42,782 bases of DNA. Source: an uncultured Acidobacteriia bacterium. GTDB taxonomy: Bacteria; Acidobacteriota; Terriglobia; Bryobacterales; Bryobacteraceae. The position numbers and the translations under genes were made by a program. Under the pieces are notes generated by a model, which worked only from the letters and a program-made list of their open reading frames with translations, had not been told where the DNA came from and did not search any database. Within the stretch, counting starts at the first letter, position 1, and the number at the start of each line of letters is the position of its first letter. Location: contig CAIQWJ010000056.1 of NCBI GenBank assembly GCA_903875575.1, positions 1 to 42,782 of the forward strand. The letters run 5' to 3'. Shown here in pieces: positions 24,467 through 32,511 of the stretch.

Positions 24467-25225
24467 CTAGCTGCGGGCGTCGGACCTCAGGATCGCGGTA
24501 TCCAGTTGTTTCAGTTCGAGACAGAAGCGCCGGTGCTCGATCGCGATCTGAGCCAGACGGGCGACGGGTTGCAGGCTGGTCATCCACTGATCGCCGACCG
24601 GAGGCTGGTCCGGATAGAGCAGAACCAGGGCCCCGATGGGCACCCCGGCCTCACCGATGGGCAGTGACCGGCAGGTTCCAGGCACAGAGACTGGCGATAA
24701 CGCGCAGAAATCCCGCCATGCCGGGTGTTCGGGGAGACTTGTGTAGCTGCAGGGTTGACGCCAGATCTCAAACGGCAGGCTGGCCGCCTGAATGAAGGCA
24801 TCGCACCACTCGGGCGCCGCGCGACAGGCGGCACCAATCTCCGTTGCAACAGGGGTTCCGGGAAGTTGTTTTCCGCCCCGAAGTGGCTTGCCACTATCCT
24901 TCTTCAGGAGGACGATACACGATCCCCCCGGCATTTGGTCCGCAACCATGCGTGCGATGGCGTCAAGGACTGAGCCGAGCGGCTCATTCGAGACCAGCAT
25001 TTCCAGAATACGGTTGCGCCCGCCTTCCACGGGCGCGGCACGATGCTGCAGCGTGAGCCGGTTTTCGAATTGACGGAAGTCGCGGGCGCATTCGAGGATT
25101 CTGGACAATGCCACGACGGCCAGAACGACTCCGGCACCCACGACAGTCAGGGTTGGCAGACCGGCGAAATGCGGCAACATCGATCCGAGCGCCGAAACCA
25201 GTTGCCCCGATAGTAGGTTATGCAT
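24467..25225 (-). CDS. 5' portion of the broken gene: membrane anchor plus GAF domain
   Basis: This 252-residue frame has one hydrophobic segment (about 24-41, LTVVGAGVVLAVVALSR) followed by a GAF-like domain (about 70-230) of the type fused to GGDEF domains (LEMLVSNEPLGSVLDAIARM, then PIGALVLLYP). It ends at the amber codon. ATG 25225 lacks a clear Shine-Dalgarno. If translated alone it would be a membrane GAF protein without an output domain. Confidence 0.4.
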   Translation of the reverse strand: MHNLLSGQLVSALGSMLPHFAGLPTLTVVGAGVVLAVVALSRILECARDFRQFENRLTLQHRAAPVEGGRNRILEMLVSNEPLGSVLDAIARMVADQMPGGSCIVLLKKDSGKPLRGGKQLPGTPVATEIGAACRAAPEWCDAFIQAASLPFEIWRQPCSYTSLPEHPAWRDFCALSPVSVPGTCRSLPIGEAGVPIGALVLLYPDQPPVGDQWMTSLQPVARLAQIAIEHRRFCLELKQLDTAILRSDARS

Positions 25226-25300
25226 GCTGCGCGCAGTTCCTCGGGGAACTTATCGGCCAATGGGAACCGGTATTGAATTTATTTGCGGGTTAAGCGATCG

Positions 25301-26512
25301 CTATTTACCCAGTTCCCATTTTTCAATTTCGAGGAGACGATTGTATTTGGCGAGGCGTTCGGACCGGGTAATAGAGCCGATTTTGATATGACCGGCCCCG
25401 GAGGCGACGGCGAGGTCGGCCAGGAAGGAGTCTTCGGTCTCACCGGAACGCGCGGAGATGACGGCCCCATAGCCGGCTTCGCGGGCGCGCCGGATCACCG
25501 CAAACGTTTGAGTCAGGGTGCCGATCTGGTTCATTTTTACCAAAACCGCGTTGGCGATGTGATCCTGAATACCCTGATTCAGGCGATCGAGGTTGGTGAC
25601 GAAAAGGTCGTCACCCACGAGGCGGACCAGCGGGCCGAGGCGGGAGGTCAGATAGTGCCAGCCGTCCCAGTCGTCTTCGGCGAGGGGGTCTTCTATGGAG
25701 GAGATGCCGTAGCGGGGGATCCACTCGGCGAGGAGGTCCGTCATGCCTGCGGCGGAGAGGGTGCGGCCCTCGAGCTGGTAATCCGTGCCATCGAAGAAAT
25801 GGCTCGCGGCTACGTCGAGAGCGATGTCCATGACGGTGCCACTGGAGGTAATGGCGTGACGGAGGATGGAGGCGGCTTCTTCGTTGTTGGCGAGGTGGGG
25901 ACCCCAGCCGCCCTCGTCGGCAACGCCAGTCAGAGTGCAGCCGCGTTTTATGAGAAGATCCCGGGTCATGTGATGAACGCGGCCTACGGCTTCGAGGGAG
26001 GACGAGAGATCGCGGTAGCCGCGCGGCACGACGAGAACATCCTGAAACTCGATGTTCCTGCCGGCGTGGAGGCCACCGGAGATGATATTGACCATCGGAA
26101 CGGGGAGCGAGGGCTTACCCTTTCCGGCAAGGTACTTCCATAGGGGGATACCAGCGGAAATGGCGGCCGCGCGGGCTACGGCGCAGGAGATCGCCAGCGT
26201 AGCATTGGCTCCGAGTCCGTCACCGGCCTGAAGGAGACAAATGTCGAGTCCCGGCTGATCGTAGGGATCAAAGCCCATGACTGCGGGCCCCAGTATTTCC
26301 TCGACATTGCGAACGGCATGGAGAACGCCTTTGCCTGCGTAACGGGAGGGGTCGGCATCACGGAGTTCGAGGGCTTCATGGCGGCCGGTGGAGGCACCGG
26401 AGGGAACCTGAGCGGTGGCGCGGATACCGCCGGAGAGGGTTACCTCGGCCTGTACGGTGGGAGTGCCTCGCGAATCGAGGATCTCCATGGCCCGGACACG
26501 TTCGATCTTCAT
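25301..26512 (-). CDS. Divergent enolase-family protein
   Basis: At 403 residues it is about 20 shorter than typical enolase. Clear family blocks are SGASTGRHEALELRD, VADEGGWGPHLANNEEA, the metal ligands in MDIALDVAAS, SIEDPLAEDDW and VGDDLFVTN, the catalytic Lys in VLVKMNQIGTL, and GHIKIGSITRSERLAKYN. Two conserved active-site blocks differ. The usual S-H-R-S-G-E is ISARSGETED (His replaced by Ala), and the N-x-D-x-Q-E-F region reads NIEFQDVLVVP (Glu replaced by Asp). It may be a standard 2-phosphoglycerate dehydratase variant or a paralogue acting on a related phosphorylated acid. ATG 26512 overlaps the upstream kinase stop (ATGA). Confidence 0.85.
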   Translation of the reverse strand: MKIERVRAMEILDSRGTPTVQAEVTLSGGIRATAQVPSGASTGRHEALELRDADPSRYAGKGVLHAVRNVEEILGPAVMGFDPYDQPGLDICLLQAGDGLGANATLAISCAVARAAAISAGIPLWKYLAGKGKPSLPVPMVNIISGGLHAGRNIEFQDVLVVPRGYRDLSSSLEAVGRVHHMTRDLLIKRGCTLTGVADEGGWGPHLANNEEAASILRHAITSSGTVMDIALDVAASHFFDGTDYQLEGRTLSAAGMTDLLAEWIPRYGISSIEDPLAEDDWDGWHYLTSRLGPLVRLVGDDLFVTNLDRLNQGIQDHIANAVLVKMNQIGTLTQTFAVIRRAREAGYGAVISARSGETEDSFLADLAVASGAGHIKIGSITRSERLAKYNRLLEIEKWELGK

Positions 26513-27480
26513 CGGCTGAATAACTCCTTAGTGGATTGGACGGGATACTTCATGAGGGCCAGTGCTGTGTCGCGGGCCTGGCTGCGCATTTCGCTATTGA
26601 GGTATTCGGCTGGAGACTTGCCGTCGACGCGGGCGAGCATCAGTGCCGGGAGGTGTTCGAAGCCTGCGGCGATGACCCAGATGGCATCGTTCGGCAGGCC
26701 GGAGGCCAGGCCTTCGAGGAAGGATTCGGCGAGACTTGCCAGTGCAGCGTGGTGTTGCGGCATGGCGAGGCTCTTGAGCAGGAGATGGTTGAGGAGGAAG
26801 CCGACATCGAAGGAGGGGTCGCCGTAGTGGACGACTTCCCAGTCGATGACCCAGAGATTAGTCTCCGCGACCAGGAGGTTCTTGGGGCTCCAGTCGCCGT
26901 GCACCAGGCTGACGCGGCGTTGGGACGTGCGGTTCAGCAGGGCCTGGATGTAGTCGGCAGCTTCTGGCCGGCTGGCGGCGGCGAAGCGGTAGTAGGGATC
27001 AAGGCGAAGTTCGTCGAATACCGTCTGATCGCCAAAGATTCGCTCGGCTTCGGGGTTGTGCCAGCTTGCGGAAATGATGGAGGCGAGCGCGGTGCCGGCG
27101 GTGTGGGCCAGGGTGCGGTCCAGTTTGCCGCCGAAGAGTTGGGTCTTCCACATGGCGGCATTCGCGGGCGCAGCTTCCATCGCGATGGTGAAGGTATCGG
27201 GTTCCCCGAAGAGAATACGTGGCACGTTGGGGCACTTCCCCTGGAGCCAGCGCATGGCCTGGGCTTCGCGCAGGATGCGGGAACGGTCGGAGAGCCAGGT
27301 GGATTGGGTGCGGAGCTGGCCGAGAGACTGCTTCAGTACAGCGCGGAAGCCAGGGCTTTCGGCGAGGATCACCTTGTTGGAGATGCCGCCGCCGAGTTCG
27401 GCAAAATGAACGCCCGCAGTCGGGAGGTTGTGACGAGCCAGCCACTCGGCGGCGTTCTCAACGGAGAGTTCGGGGACCAA
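26509..27480 (-). CDS. APH/choline-kinase-fold small-molecule kinase
   Basis: The 323-residue product has the aminoglycoside-phosphotransferase fold. A Gly-rich loop (LGGGISNKV, about 29-37) is followed by a Lys strand (AVLKQS), the catalytic loop HGDWSPKN (194-201) and the metal-binding Asp of VIDWE (213). The family phosphorylates hydroxyls of amino alcohols, amino acids, sugars or drugs; residues here do not fix the substrate. It starts with TTG 27480 (no strong alternative). Its stop overlaps the start of the divergent enolase gene by four bases, so the two are translationally coupled and probably share a pathway. Confidence 0.8.
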   Translation of the reverse strand: MVPELSVENAAEWLARHNLPTAGVHFAELGGGISNKVILAESPGFRAVLKQSLGQLRTQSTWLSDRSRILREAQAMRWLQGKCPNVPRILFGEPDTFTIAMEAAPANAAMWKTQLFGGKLDRTLAHTAGTALASIISASWHNPEAERIFGDQTVFDELRLDPYYRFAAASRPEAADYIQALLNRTSQRRVSLVHGDWSPKNLLVAETNLWVIDWEVVHYGDPSFDVGFLLNHLLLKSLAMPQHHAALASLAESFLEGLASGLPNDAIWVIAAGFEHLPALMLARVDGKSPAEYLNSEMRSQARDTALALMKYPVQSTKELFSR

Positions 27481-27519
27481 GGAATATCGTATCGCGGCGG
27501 GGTTCGGGGGCGACGGGAA

Positions 27520-27900
27520 TTATGCCCCGGTCAATTCGATATGTTGACGCAGCCACGCCCTGAGATTGTCGAAGTTGAACGTGCCTGTATCGTACAGGCC
27601 GGCAATGAAGATGATCGACGTGGCTGCATCGGCAGTCAGCATCGCGCCGTTAATGACGAGAAAGGTATACGTCGCGGCAAATGCGGTCCGTTTGTTGCCG
27701 TCGATGAAGGGATGGTTCTGTGCGAGACTTTCCCATAACGCGGCAGCCTCTTCGACGATGTCCGTGTAATAGCCGGTTTGCGGGCGATACAAGGCCGACT
27801 CCAGAAGTCCGGGGTCACGGACTCCGTGGGAGCCGCCGTAACGGGCAATCTGGTCCTCATGCATGGCGAGGACATCGGCAAGCGTCAGGTAGTCGGTCAC
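27520..27900 (-). CDS. doc: Doc/Fic-type toxin of a toxin-antitoxin pair
   Basis: The 126-residue product is full-length Doc. The motif HPFIDGNKRTA matches the Doc signature H-x-F-x-x-(A/G)-N-K-R, whereas AMPylating Fic proteins end in G-N-G-R. The N-terminal YLTLADVLAMHEDQIARYGG and RDPGLLESALYRPQTGYY are also typical. Doc phosphorylates elongation factor Tu and stops translation. The ATG overlaps the antitoxin stop by four bases, as usual for toxin-antitoxin pairs. The kinase gene begins 39 bases downstream on the same strand. Confidence 0.92.
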   Translation of the reverse strand: MTDYLTLADVLAMHEDQIARYGGSHGVRDPGLLESALYRPQTGYYTDIVEEAAALWESLAQNHPFIDGNKRTAFAATYTFLVINGAMLTADAATSIIFIAGLYDTGTFNFDNLRAWLRQHIELTGA

Positions 27901-28130
27901 TTCGCTAACTGTTTATAGAGTTCGCCGTATTTTTCGTGGCTGGCGAGATAGGCGTCCATGACGTGGGAACGCGGCTTCGACGCCTTGCGCTTTTCGAGGA
28001 GATCAGCGAGGGCTTCATCTACGAGCGCCTGGATCTGGCGACCTTCCTGCTGGGCAAGTATCCGGATGTTCACCAGGATTTCGGAATTGACCTGGGTGGC
28101 GAACTTCTCGCGGGATGGTGTGAGGACCAT
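27897..28130 (-). CDS. Ribbon-helix-helix-type antitoxin for Doc
   Basis: The 77-residue product begins KFATQVNSEILVNIRILAQQ, a beta strand and two helices of an RHH (CopG-like) DNA-binding domain. Its Lys/Arg-rich C-terminal tail (about 48-77) would neutralise Doc. ATG 28130 is chosen because AAGGAGC lies nine bases upstream; the 5'-extended frame from 28172 overlaps the promoter. The region just upstream has four 10-bp-spaced CATGA sites, a likely autorepression operator. Confidence 0.88.
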   Translation of the reverse strand: MVLTPSREKFATQVNSEILVNIRILAQQEGRQIQALVDEALADLLEKRKASKPRSHVMDAYLASHEKYGELYKQLAK

Positions 28131-28150
28131 TTTTGTGAGCTCCTTGGCTG

Positions 28151-28199
28151 TTATTGTATCATGATGGAGCATGAAACGTCATGATGCGTCATGACGGAG
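28151..28199 (-). promoter_or_regulatory. Antitoxin-toxin promoter with 10-bp-periodic operator
   Basis: CATGA occurs at 28160-28164, 28170-28174, 28180-28184 and 28190-28194, exactly 10 bases apart. Three of the four are the palindrome TCATGA. On the minus strand a -10-like TACAAT overlaps the first repeat's flank. One-helical-turn spacing suits cooperative binding of RHH dimers. Confidence 0.7.
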
Positions 28200-28571
28200 C
28201 TATTTCGCGCCGGAGGCCGCCGTTGCGGCGGCCATCTTCACTTCGCCTACCCAGAAGTTGTCGCCATCGACGAAGACCGTGGCATCGATCGTGGATCCGG
28301 CGGACATCTTCGCAAGCTCAGCCGAGTCTTTTACCGGATAGCTCATGGTCATGGCACCCATCCAGTCGCCGATGGGGCCGGCGTCGATTTTGGCGGATTT
28401 TTCGGCGGCGTCAACCCCGAGCACTTTACCGTGCATCGGGTAGCGCTTCGGGCCGGTCTGGCCGGATGCTCCGGCAGAGGTGGCGGAATCTGCCGTTTTG
28501 GCGGGTTCCGGAGTACTGGCGGAGCAACCAACCAGCAACAGAGAGAGGCCGATAAAGAGAGCAGTTTTCAT
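28200..28571 (-). CDS. CusF-like copper-binding lipoprotein
   Basis: The 123-residue product has a lipoprotein signal peptide with lipobox LLVGC (Cys about residue 16), an Ala/Thr/Ser-rich tether, and a CusF_Ec-like small beta barrel (about 45-110). The barrel contains GKVLGVDAAEKSAKIDAGPI and W-M-G-A-M-T-M, whose Trp and Met residues correspond to Cu(I)/Ag(I) ligands. It is likely a periplasmic metal chaperone or redox-centre subunit. ATG 28571 has AAAGGAA six bases upstream. It begins 11 bases after the dapD stop, so it appears to be the last gene of the lysine operon, which is an unexpected place. Confidence 0.75.
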   Translation of the reverse strand: MKTALFIGLSLLLVGCSASTPEPAKTADSATSAGASGQTGPKRYPMHGKVLGVDAAEKSAKIDAGPIGDWMGAMTMSYPVKDSAELAKMSAGSTIDATVFVDGDNFWVGEVKMAAATAASGAK

Positions 28572-28581
28572 CACGATTCCT

Positions 28582-29418
28582 TTAACGTAACAGATCTTCG
28601 AGCTGGATGCGGCTGCCGGTTTTTTCATCGCGGTACTTAACGATCACCGGGGTGTAGATGGAGATGCCCCAGTCTTTGCCATGGCCGCTGGTAACGGCAC
28701 GTGAGCCAGCGACGACGACGGCACCTTCAGGGATGACCAAGGGCTGGTCGTCGGTAGCGCGGTAAACTTCGCCGCGCACCAGATCATAGACCGGGGTGGA
28801 GCGATTGAGGATGGTGCCTGTCCCGAGGACAGCCTGCTTCTTCACGACCGTGCCTTCGTAGACACCGCAATTGCCACCAACCAGGACGCCGTCTTCGATG
28901 ATGACGGGCAGCGCACCGACGGGTTCGAGGACACCGCCGATCTGAGAGGCCGCCGAGATATGGCAGTTCGTGCCCACCTGAGCGCAGCTACCAATCAGGG
29001 CATGGGAATCGACCATGGTTCCCTCCCCTACGTACGCGCCCACATTGATATACATGGGCGGCATGCAGGTCACGCCGCGGCCGATGTAGCAGCCGTCACG
29101 AATGCTGGAGCCGCCGGGCACGATGCGGATGCCATCGGCAACCGTCACCTGGCGAACCGGATAAGTGGCTTTGTCGAGGAACGGCTGGCGCACGGCGTTG
29201 ACCGACATATCGACAATGCCACCGATGCGGAAACCGAGGAGGATACCCTTCTTCACCCAGCCGTTGACGCGCCAGCCGCTGGCTTCGTTCGAATCGGGCT
29301 CGGCAGCGCGGATTTCACCGTTGTTGAGCGCGGTTTTGAAGCGCGAGAATACCGCGTAGTGGGCCGGAGTGTATTGTTCCGGCCTATTATCGAAAAGATC
29401 TTCAATGGCTGCTTGCAA
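28582..29418 (-). CDS. dapD: Tetrahydrodipicolinate N-succinyltransferase (DapD)
   Basis: The 278-residue product is a left-handed beta-helix transferase. Hexapeptide repeats (IRDGCYIGRGVTCMPPMYIN, then GEGTMVDSHALIGSCAQVG) fill the middle, and the N-terminus has the DapD helical domain. It succinylates tetrahydrodipicolinate in the diaminopimelate pathway. The start is TTG 29418, chosen because AAGGAG lies six bases upstream; it overlaps the dapA stop by 17 bases. A DapE-like deacylase encoded first in the operon fits the succinylase branch. Confidence 0.95.
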   Translation of the reverse strand: MQAAIEDLFDNRPEQYTPAHYAVFSRFKTALNNGEIRAAEPDSNEASGWRVNGWVKKGILLGFRIGGIVDMSVNAVRQPFLDKATYPVRQVTVADGIRIVPGGSSIRDGCYIGRGVTCMPPMYINVGAYVGEGTMVDSHALIGSCAQVGTNCHISAASQIGGVLEPVGALPVIIEDGVLVGGNCGVYEGTVVKKQAVLGTGTILNRSTPVYDLVRGEVYRATDDQPLVIPEGAVVVAGSRAVTSGHGKDWGISIYTPVIVKYRDEKTGSRIQLEDLLR

Positions 29419-30316
29419 CGGCGACTCCTTCGGCTTGTAGTTTCAGGCTTTCGAGTACGGCTTCAATCTTCTTCTGGCTGGCTTCGGAGGGCGGTACCAG
29501 TGGGAGTCGATAGTTGGCATCAAGCAGGCCCATGCGGGACATGGCGAATTTGACGGGAATTGGATTCGATTCCACAAAGTTGATCTGCATCAACGGCATG
29601 AACCGGCGCTGGATGGCGCGGGCTCCGGCGAAATCACCCGCCAGTGCAAGGCGGACGAGTTGCGTCATCTCGCCGGGGATTTCGTTCGAAGCGACGGAGA
29701 TGAGCCCGCGACCGCCAAGAGCGACAACTCCGATGGTGATGGAATCATCGCCGGAGAGAACGATGAAGTTCTCCGGGAGGCGGGCGCAGACTTCAGCGAT
29801 CTGGGAGATATTACCGGAGGCTTCTTTCACGCCGATGATGCCGGGGATTTCTGCGAGACGCAGGAGCGTGTTGGTTTCCACGTTGACACCAGTGCGACCC
29901 TGCACGTTGTAGACAATGATCGGGATCCGGATGGATTCCGCGAGGGCCTTGTAGTGCTGGAAAAGGCCTTCCTGGCTGGGCTTGTTGTAGTACGGGGTGA
30001 CGGAGAGAACGCCATCTGCCCCCACGCGCTGGCACTCCTGCGCGAGTTCAATCACTTCGCGGGTGAAGTAGCCGCCGGCACCGGCGAGGACGGGGACGCG
30101 CCGCAAGGCGTTGCGCGCTTCTTCCACCGTAATGGCTACCACACGTAAATGCTCTTCCAGCGTGACGGCAGGGCTTTCGCCGGTGGTCCCGCAGGGCACC
30201 AGAAAGTCGATGCCTTCTTCAATCTGCCGCCGCACGAGTTTGCGCAGCGTCGCTTCATCGAGTGAGCCATCCGCCTGAAACGGCGTGACCATGGCTGTAC
30301 CGCATCCTGTAAACAT
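29402..30316 (-). CDS. dapA: 4-hydroxy-tetrahydrodipicolinate synthase (DapA)
   Basis: The 304-residue TIM-barrel aldolase shows GCGTAMVTPF, the GTTGES substrate loop, the Tyr of VTPYYNKPSQEG, and the Schiff-base Lys in GIIGVKEASGN. It condenses pyruvate with aspartate semialdehyde. ATG 30316 is preceded by a perfect AGGAGGTG. dapB lies 27 bases upstream and dapD overlaps downstream. Confidence 0.97.
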   Translation of the reverse strand: MFTGCGTAMVTPFQADGSLDEATLRKLVRRQIEEGIDFLVPCGTTGESPAVTLEEHLRVVAITVEEARNALRRVPVLAGAGGYFTREVIELAQECQRVGADGVLSVTPYYNKPSQEGLFQHYKALAESIRIPIIVYNVQGRTGVNVETNTLLRLAEIPGIIGVKEASGNISQIAEVCARLPENFIVLSGDDSITIGVVALGGRGLISVASNEIPGEMTQLVRLALAGDFAGARAIQRRFMPLMQINFVESNPIPVKFAMSRMGLLDANYRLPLVPPSEASQKKIEAVLESLKLQAEGVAVASSH

Positions 30317-30343
30317 GTACCACCTCCTGGTAGTCCTTCTGAG

Positions 30344-31036
30344 CTATTTTCCAAACAAGATATCGCCGAATTCGTAAAAACCTTTTTTGCCCGCGATCCA
30401 TTCGGCCGCTTTTACCGCACCGAGTGCGAAGCCTTCGCGGCTGCGAGCGGTGTGGCGGAGAGTGATGGTGTCGGCCGGGGAATCAAAACCAATTTCGTGC
30501 GTGCCGGCAATGGAGCCGGCGCGGTTGGAGGCGACGTCGACTTTGCGGGTGTAGCCGGCGTGGCGCATTTCGTCCACGATTTTCAGGAGTGTTCCTGAGG
30601 GCGCGTCCTTTTTTGCCGAGTGGTGAATTTCCCAGGCCCAGGCTTCGTAGGAGGGCTCGGACTCGAGCAGCTTTGCAGCTTCGGCAACAATGCGGAAGAA
30701 AGCGTTGACGCCGACGGAGTAGTTCGGGCTCCAGACCATGCCGATGTTGCGACCGGCGACTACGTTTTTCACGTGGTCCATCTGGTCCTGCCAACCGGTG
30801 GTGCCGACGACGAGGTTGACGCCCAGGGACGCGATGCGAACGATGTTCTGGACCGCAGCTGTGGGGACGGAGAAGTCAATGGCTACGTCGATACCTGCGA
30901 AGTTTTTCGCGCTGATGCCTTCGTAGTTCGCGTTGTTGTTTTCGTCAAGCTTGAGGGCGACTTCGATGCCTCGCTGTTGTGCAGCGAGTTCGATCATGTG
31001 GCCCATTTTTCCGTAGCCGACTATGGCGATTTTCAT
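30344..31036 (-). CDS. dapB: 4-hydroxy-tetrahydrodipicolinate reductase (DapB)
   Basis: The 230-residue product has an N-terminal nucleotide-binding motif (IAIVGYGKMGH), the VVGTTGW and WSPNYSVGVNAF blocks, and the substrate-binding EIHHSAKKDAPSGT. It is shorter than the E. coli enzyme, like many short DapB forms. It reduces the DapA product with NAD(P)H. ATG 31036 has AGGAG nine bases upstream. Confidence 0.96.
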   Translation of the reverse strand: MKIAIVGYGKMGHMIELAAQQRGIEVALKLDENNNANYEGISAKNFAGIDVAIDFSVPTAAVQNIVRIASLGVNLVVGTTGWQDQMDHVKNVVAGRNIGMVWSPNYSVGVNAFFRIVAEAAKLLESEPSYEAWAWEIHHSAKKDAPSGTLLKIVDEMRHAGYTRKVDVASNRAGSIAGTHEIGFDSPADTITLRHTARSREGFALGAVKAAEWIAGKKGFYEFGDILFGK

Positions 31037-31140
31037 GAATTAGCTCCTGTTTGCACCAGCAGTGGTCCGTGAGGCGGAGTATCCGCGGTTCGCAGGGAAA
31101 GTCGCTCCCTTGCGGTCGCGGCTCTGTAAGAACGTAGTCA

Positions 31141-32511
31141 TCATTCGAAGACCTCCGGATCAAGATCGCGGAAGAATTCGGTGTGGAGCGCGGCGACCGC
31201 GTCGCGTAGATCCTTTTCGGCAATCACGAAGCCGATATTCAGGAGAGATGCGCCCTGGGAGATCATTCGAATATTGATTGTGCCAAGAGAACTGAAGGCG
31301 CGCGCCGCAACGCCCGGGGTGTAGCGAATATTCTCGCCTACCAGGCAGACAATCGCCTGATCCGGTTCCGTGGTGACGTCGGAGAAAGCACTGATCTCCT
31401 CGACGATGCGGTCGAGTTGCGCGGTATTGTCGATCGTCAGGGAGACGCTCACTTCGCTCGTGGAAATCATATCCACCGGAGTTTCGTAGCGATCGAAGAT
31501 CTCAAAAATGCGACGCAGGAAACCGTGTGCCATGAACATCCGGGTGGACTGGATGTTGACCAGCGTGATCTTCTTTTTGCAGGCGATAGACTTGACCGGG
31601 TTTACTCCCTTGATGGCCTCGGCCACAATGCGGGTACCGGGGACGTCGGGCCGACGCGAGTTGAGGATCAGTACCGGGATGTTGCGTTCCACAGCCGGAA
31701 TCACGGTTGCAGGGTGCAGAACTTTTGCACCGAAGTAGGCCAGTTCGGCAGCTTCGGCGAAGGAGATGATTTTGACGCGATGACCGCCGGGCATGACGGT
31801 GGGGTCGGCGGTCAACATGCCATCGACGTCGGTCCAGATCTGGATCTCTTCGGCATGGACGCCTGCACCGACGATGGAGGCTGTGAAGTCCGAACCTCCG
31901 CGACCGAGGGTGGAGGTGACGCCGGCCTCGGTGGAGCCGATGAAGCCGCCCATGACTACGACTTTGTTGGCGGCGAGCGGCGCTACTGTAGCCATCAGGC
32001 GTTTGTAGGTTTCGTCGAAGATGGGCGCGGCCTGGGTGTGGCGGCCATCAGTCACGATCACCTTGCGCGAATCGACATGCACGCAGGGCACGCCGTAGTG
32101 CTCGAAGGCGAGAGAAACGACATAGCTGGAAAGGCGCTCACCGTAGCTGGAAATGGCGTCGATGGAACGTGGCGTCAGTTCGCCGAGGACAGCCAGACCC
32201 TTGACGAGTTCCGTCATTTCCTGAAATTGCTCGTCGAGCACGCGGTCGAGTTCGGCGCGCTGGTCGAGTGGGACGACCTGGCGGGCTTCGCGGGAGTGGA
32301 AGTCGCGCAGGTCGTGAAGCTGGCGGATGTATTGGTCGCGATCACCAGCGATTGCGGCCTGAGCAAGCGCCTGCAGTTTGTTGGTCGTCTTCCCCATCGC
32401 CGAGACGACGACGATGGGGTGACGATCCAGGCGCGCCTTCACGATATTGGCGACGCGTTCAATGGCGACGGCGGATTCGACGGACGTGCCGCCGAATTTC
32501 ATGACGATCAT
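31141..32511 (-). CDS. lysC: Aspartate kinase (LysC) with C-terminal ACT domains
   Basis: The 456-residue product starts MIVMKFGGTSVESA, the aspartokinase signature, with the catalytic region through VMGGFIGSTEAGVTSTLGRGGSDFTA and IWTDVDGMLTADP. Two ACT regulatory domains fill about 305-456 (ITLVNIQSTRMFMAHGFLRR, then IVCLVGENIRYTPGVAARAF). The length matches the E. coli LysC-type monofunctional enzyme, so allosteric inhibition by lysine is likely. It performs the first committed step from aspartate. It lies 18 bases downstream of asd. Confidence 0.96.
   Translation of the reverse strand: MIVMKFGGTSVESAVAIERVANIVKARLDRHPIVVVSAMGKTTNKLQALAQAAIAGDRDQYIRQLHDLRDFHSREARQVVPLDQRAELDRVLDEQFQEMTELVKGLAVLGELTPRSIDAISSYGERLSSYVVSLAFEHYGVPCVHVDSRKVIVTDGRHTQAAPIFDETYKRLMATVAPLAANKVVVMGGFIGSTEAGVTSTLGRGGSDFTASIVGAGVHAEEIQIWTDVDGMLTADPTVMPGGHRVKIISFAEAAELAYFGAKVLHPATVIPAVERNIPVLILNSRRPDVPGTRIVAEAIKGVNPVKSIACKKKITLVNIQSTRMFMAHGFLRRIFEIFDRYETPVDMISTSEVSVSLTIDNTAQLDRIVEEISAFSDVTTEPDQAIVCLVGENIRYTPGVAARAFSSLGTINIRMISQGASLLNIGFVIAEKDLRDAVAALHTEFFRDLDPEVFE

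Larger units (their letters stand above)
23195..25225 (-). pseudogene. Broken GAF-GGDEF-EAL cyclic-di-GMP gene
   Basis: One continuous reading frame encodes a membrane anchor, GAF, GGDEF and EAL domains but is cut by an in-frame TAG at 24469-24467. Upstream of the TAG the protein ends HRRFCLELKQLDTAILRSDARS; downstream, without frame change, it resumes RFALLYVDIDDFKQINDRYG, then HRAGDDLL and RIGGDEF. The usual D-x-LTGLPNR start of a GGDEF domain is missing between the GAF end and QLDTAILRSD, indicating a small internal deletion as well. The EAL domain keeps its full residue set. Intact relatives would be dual-domain c-di-GMP enzymes. The gene is probably inactivated, unless the EAL part is separately translated. 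Confidence 0.8.

Noticed and set aside
24335-24469. Programmed read-through or amber recoding in the GGDEF gene
   Set aside because: There is no visible stimulatory structure or recoding element, and the LTGLPNR block is also missing, so decay or error is simpler.
26536-27738. 400-residue plus-strand frame opposite the kinase gene
   Set aside because: It is a shadow of GC-rich third positions, Gly/Ala/Glu-rich, and crosses the boundary into doc without any domain.
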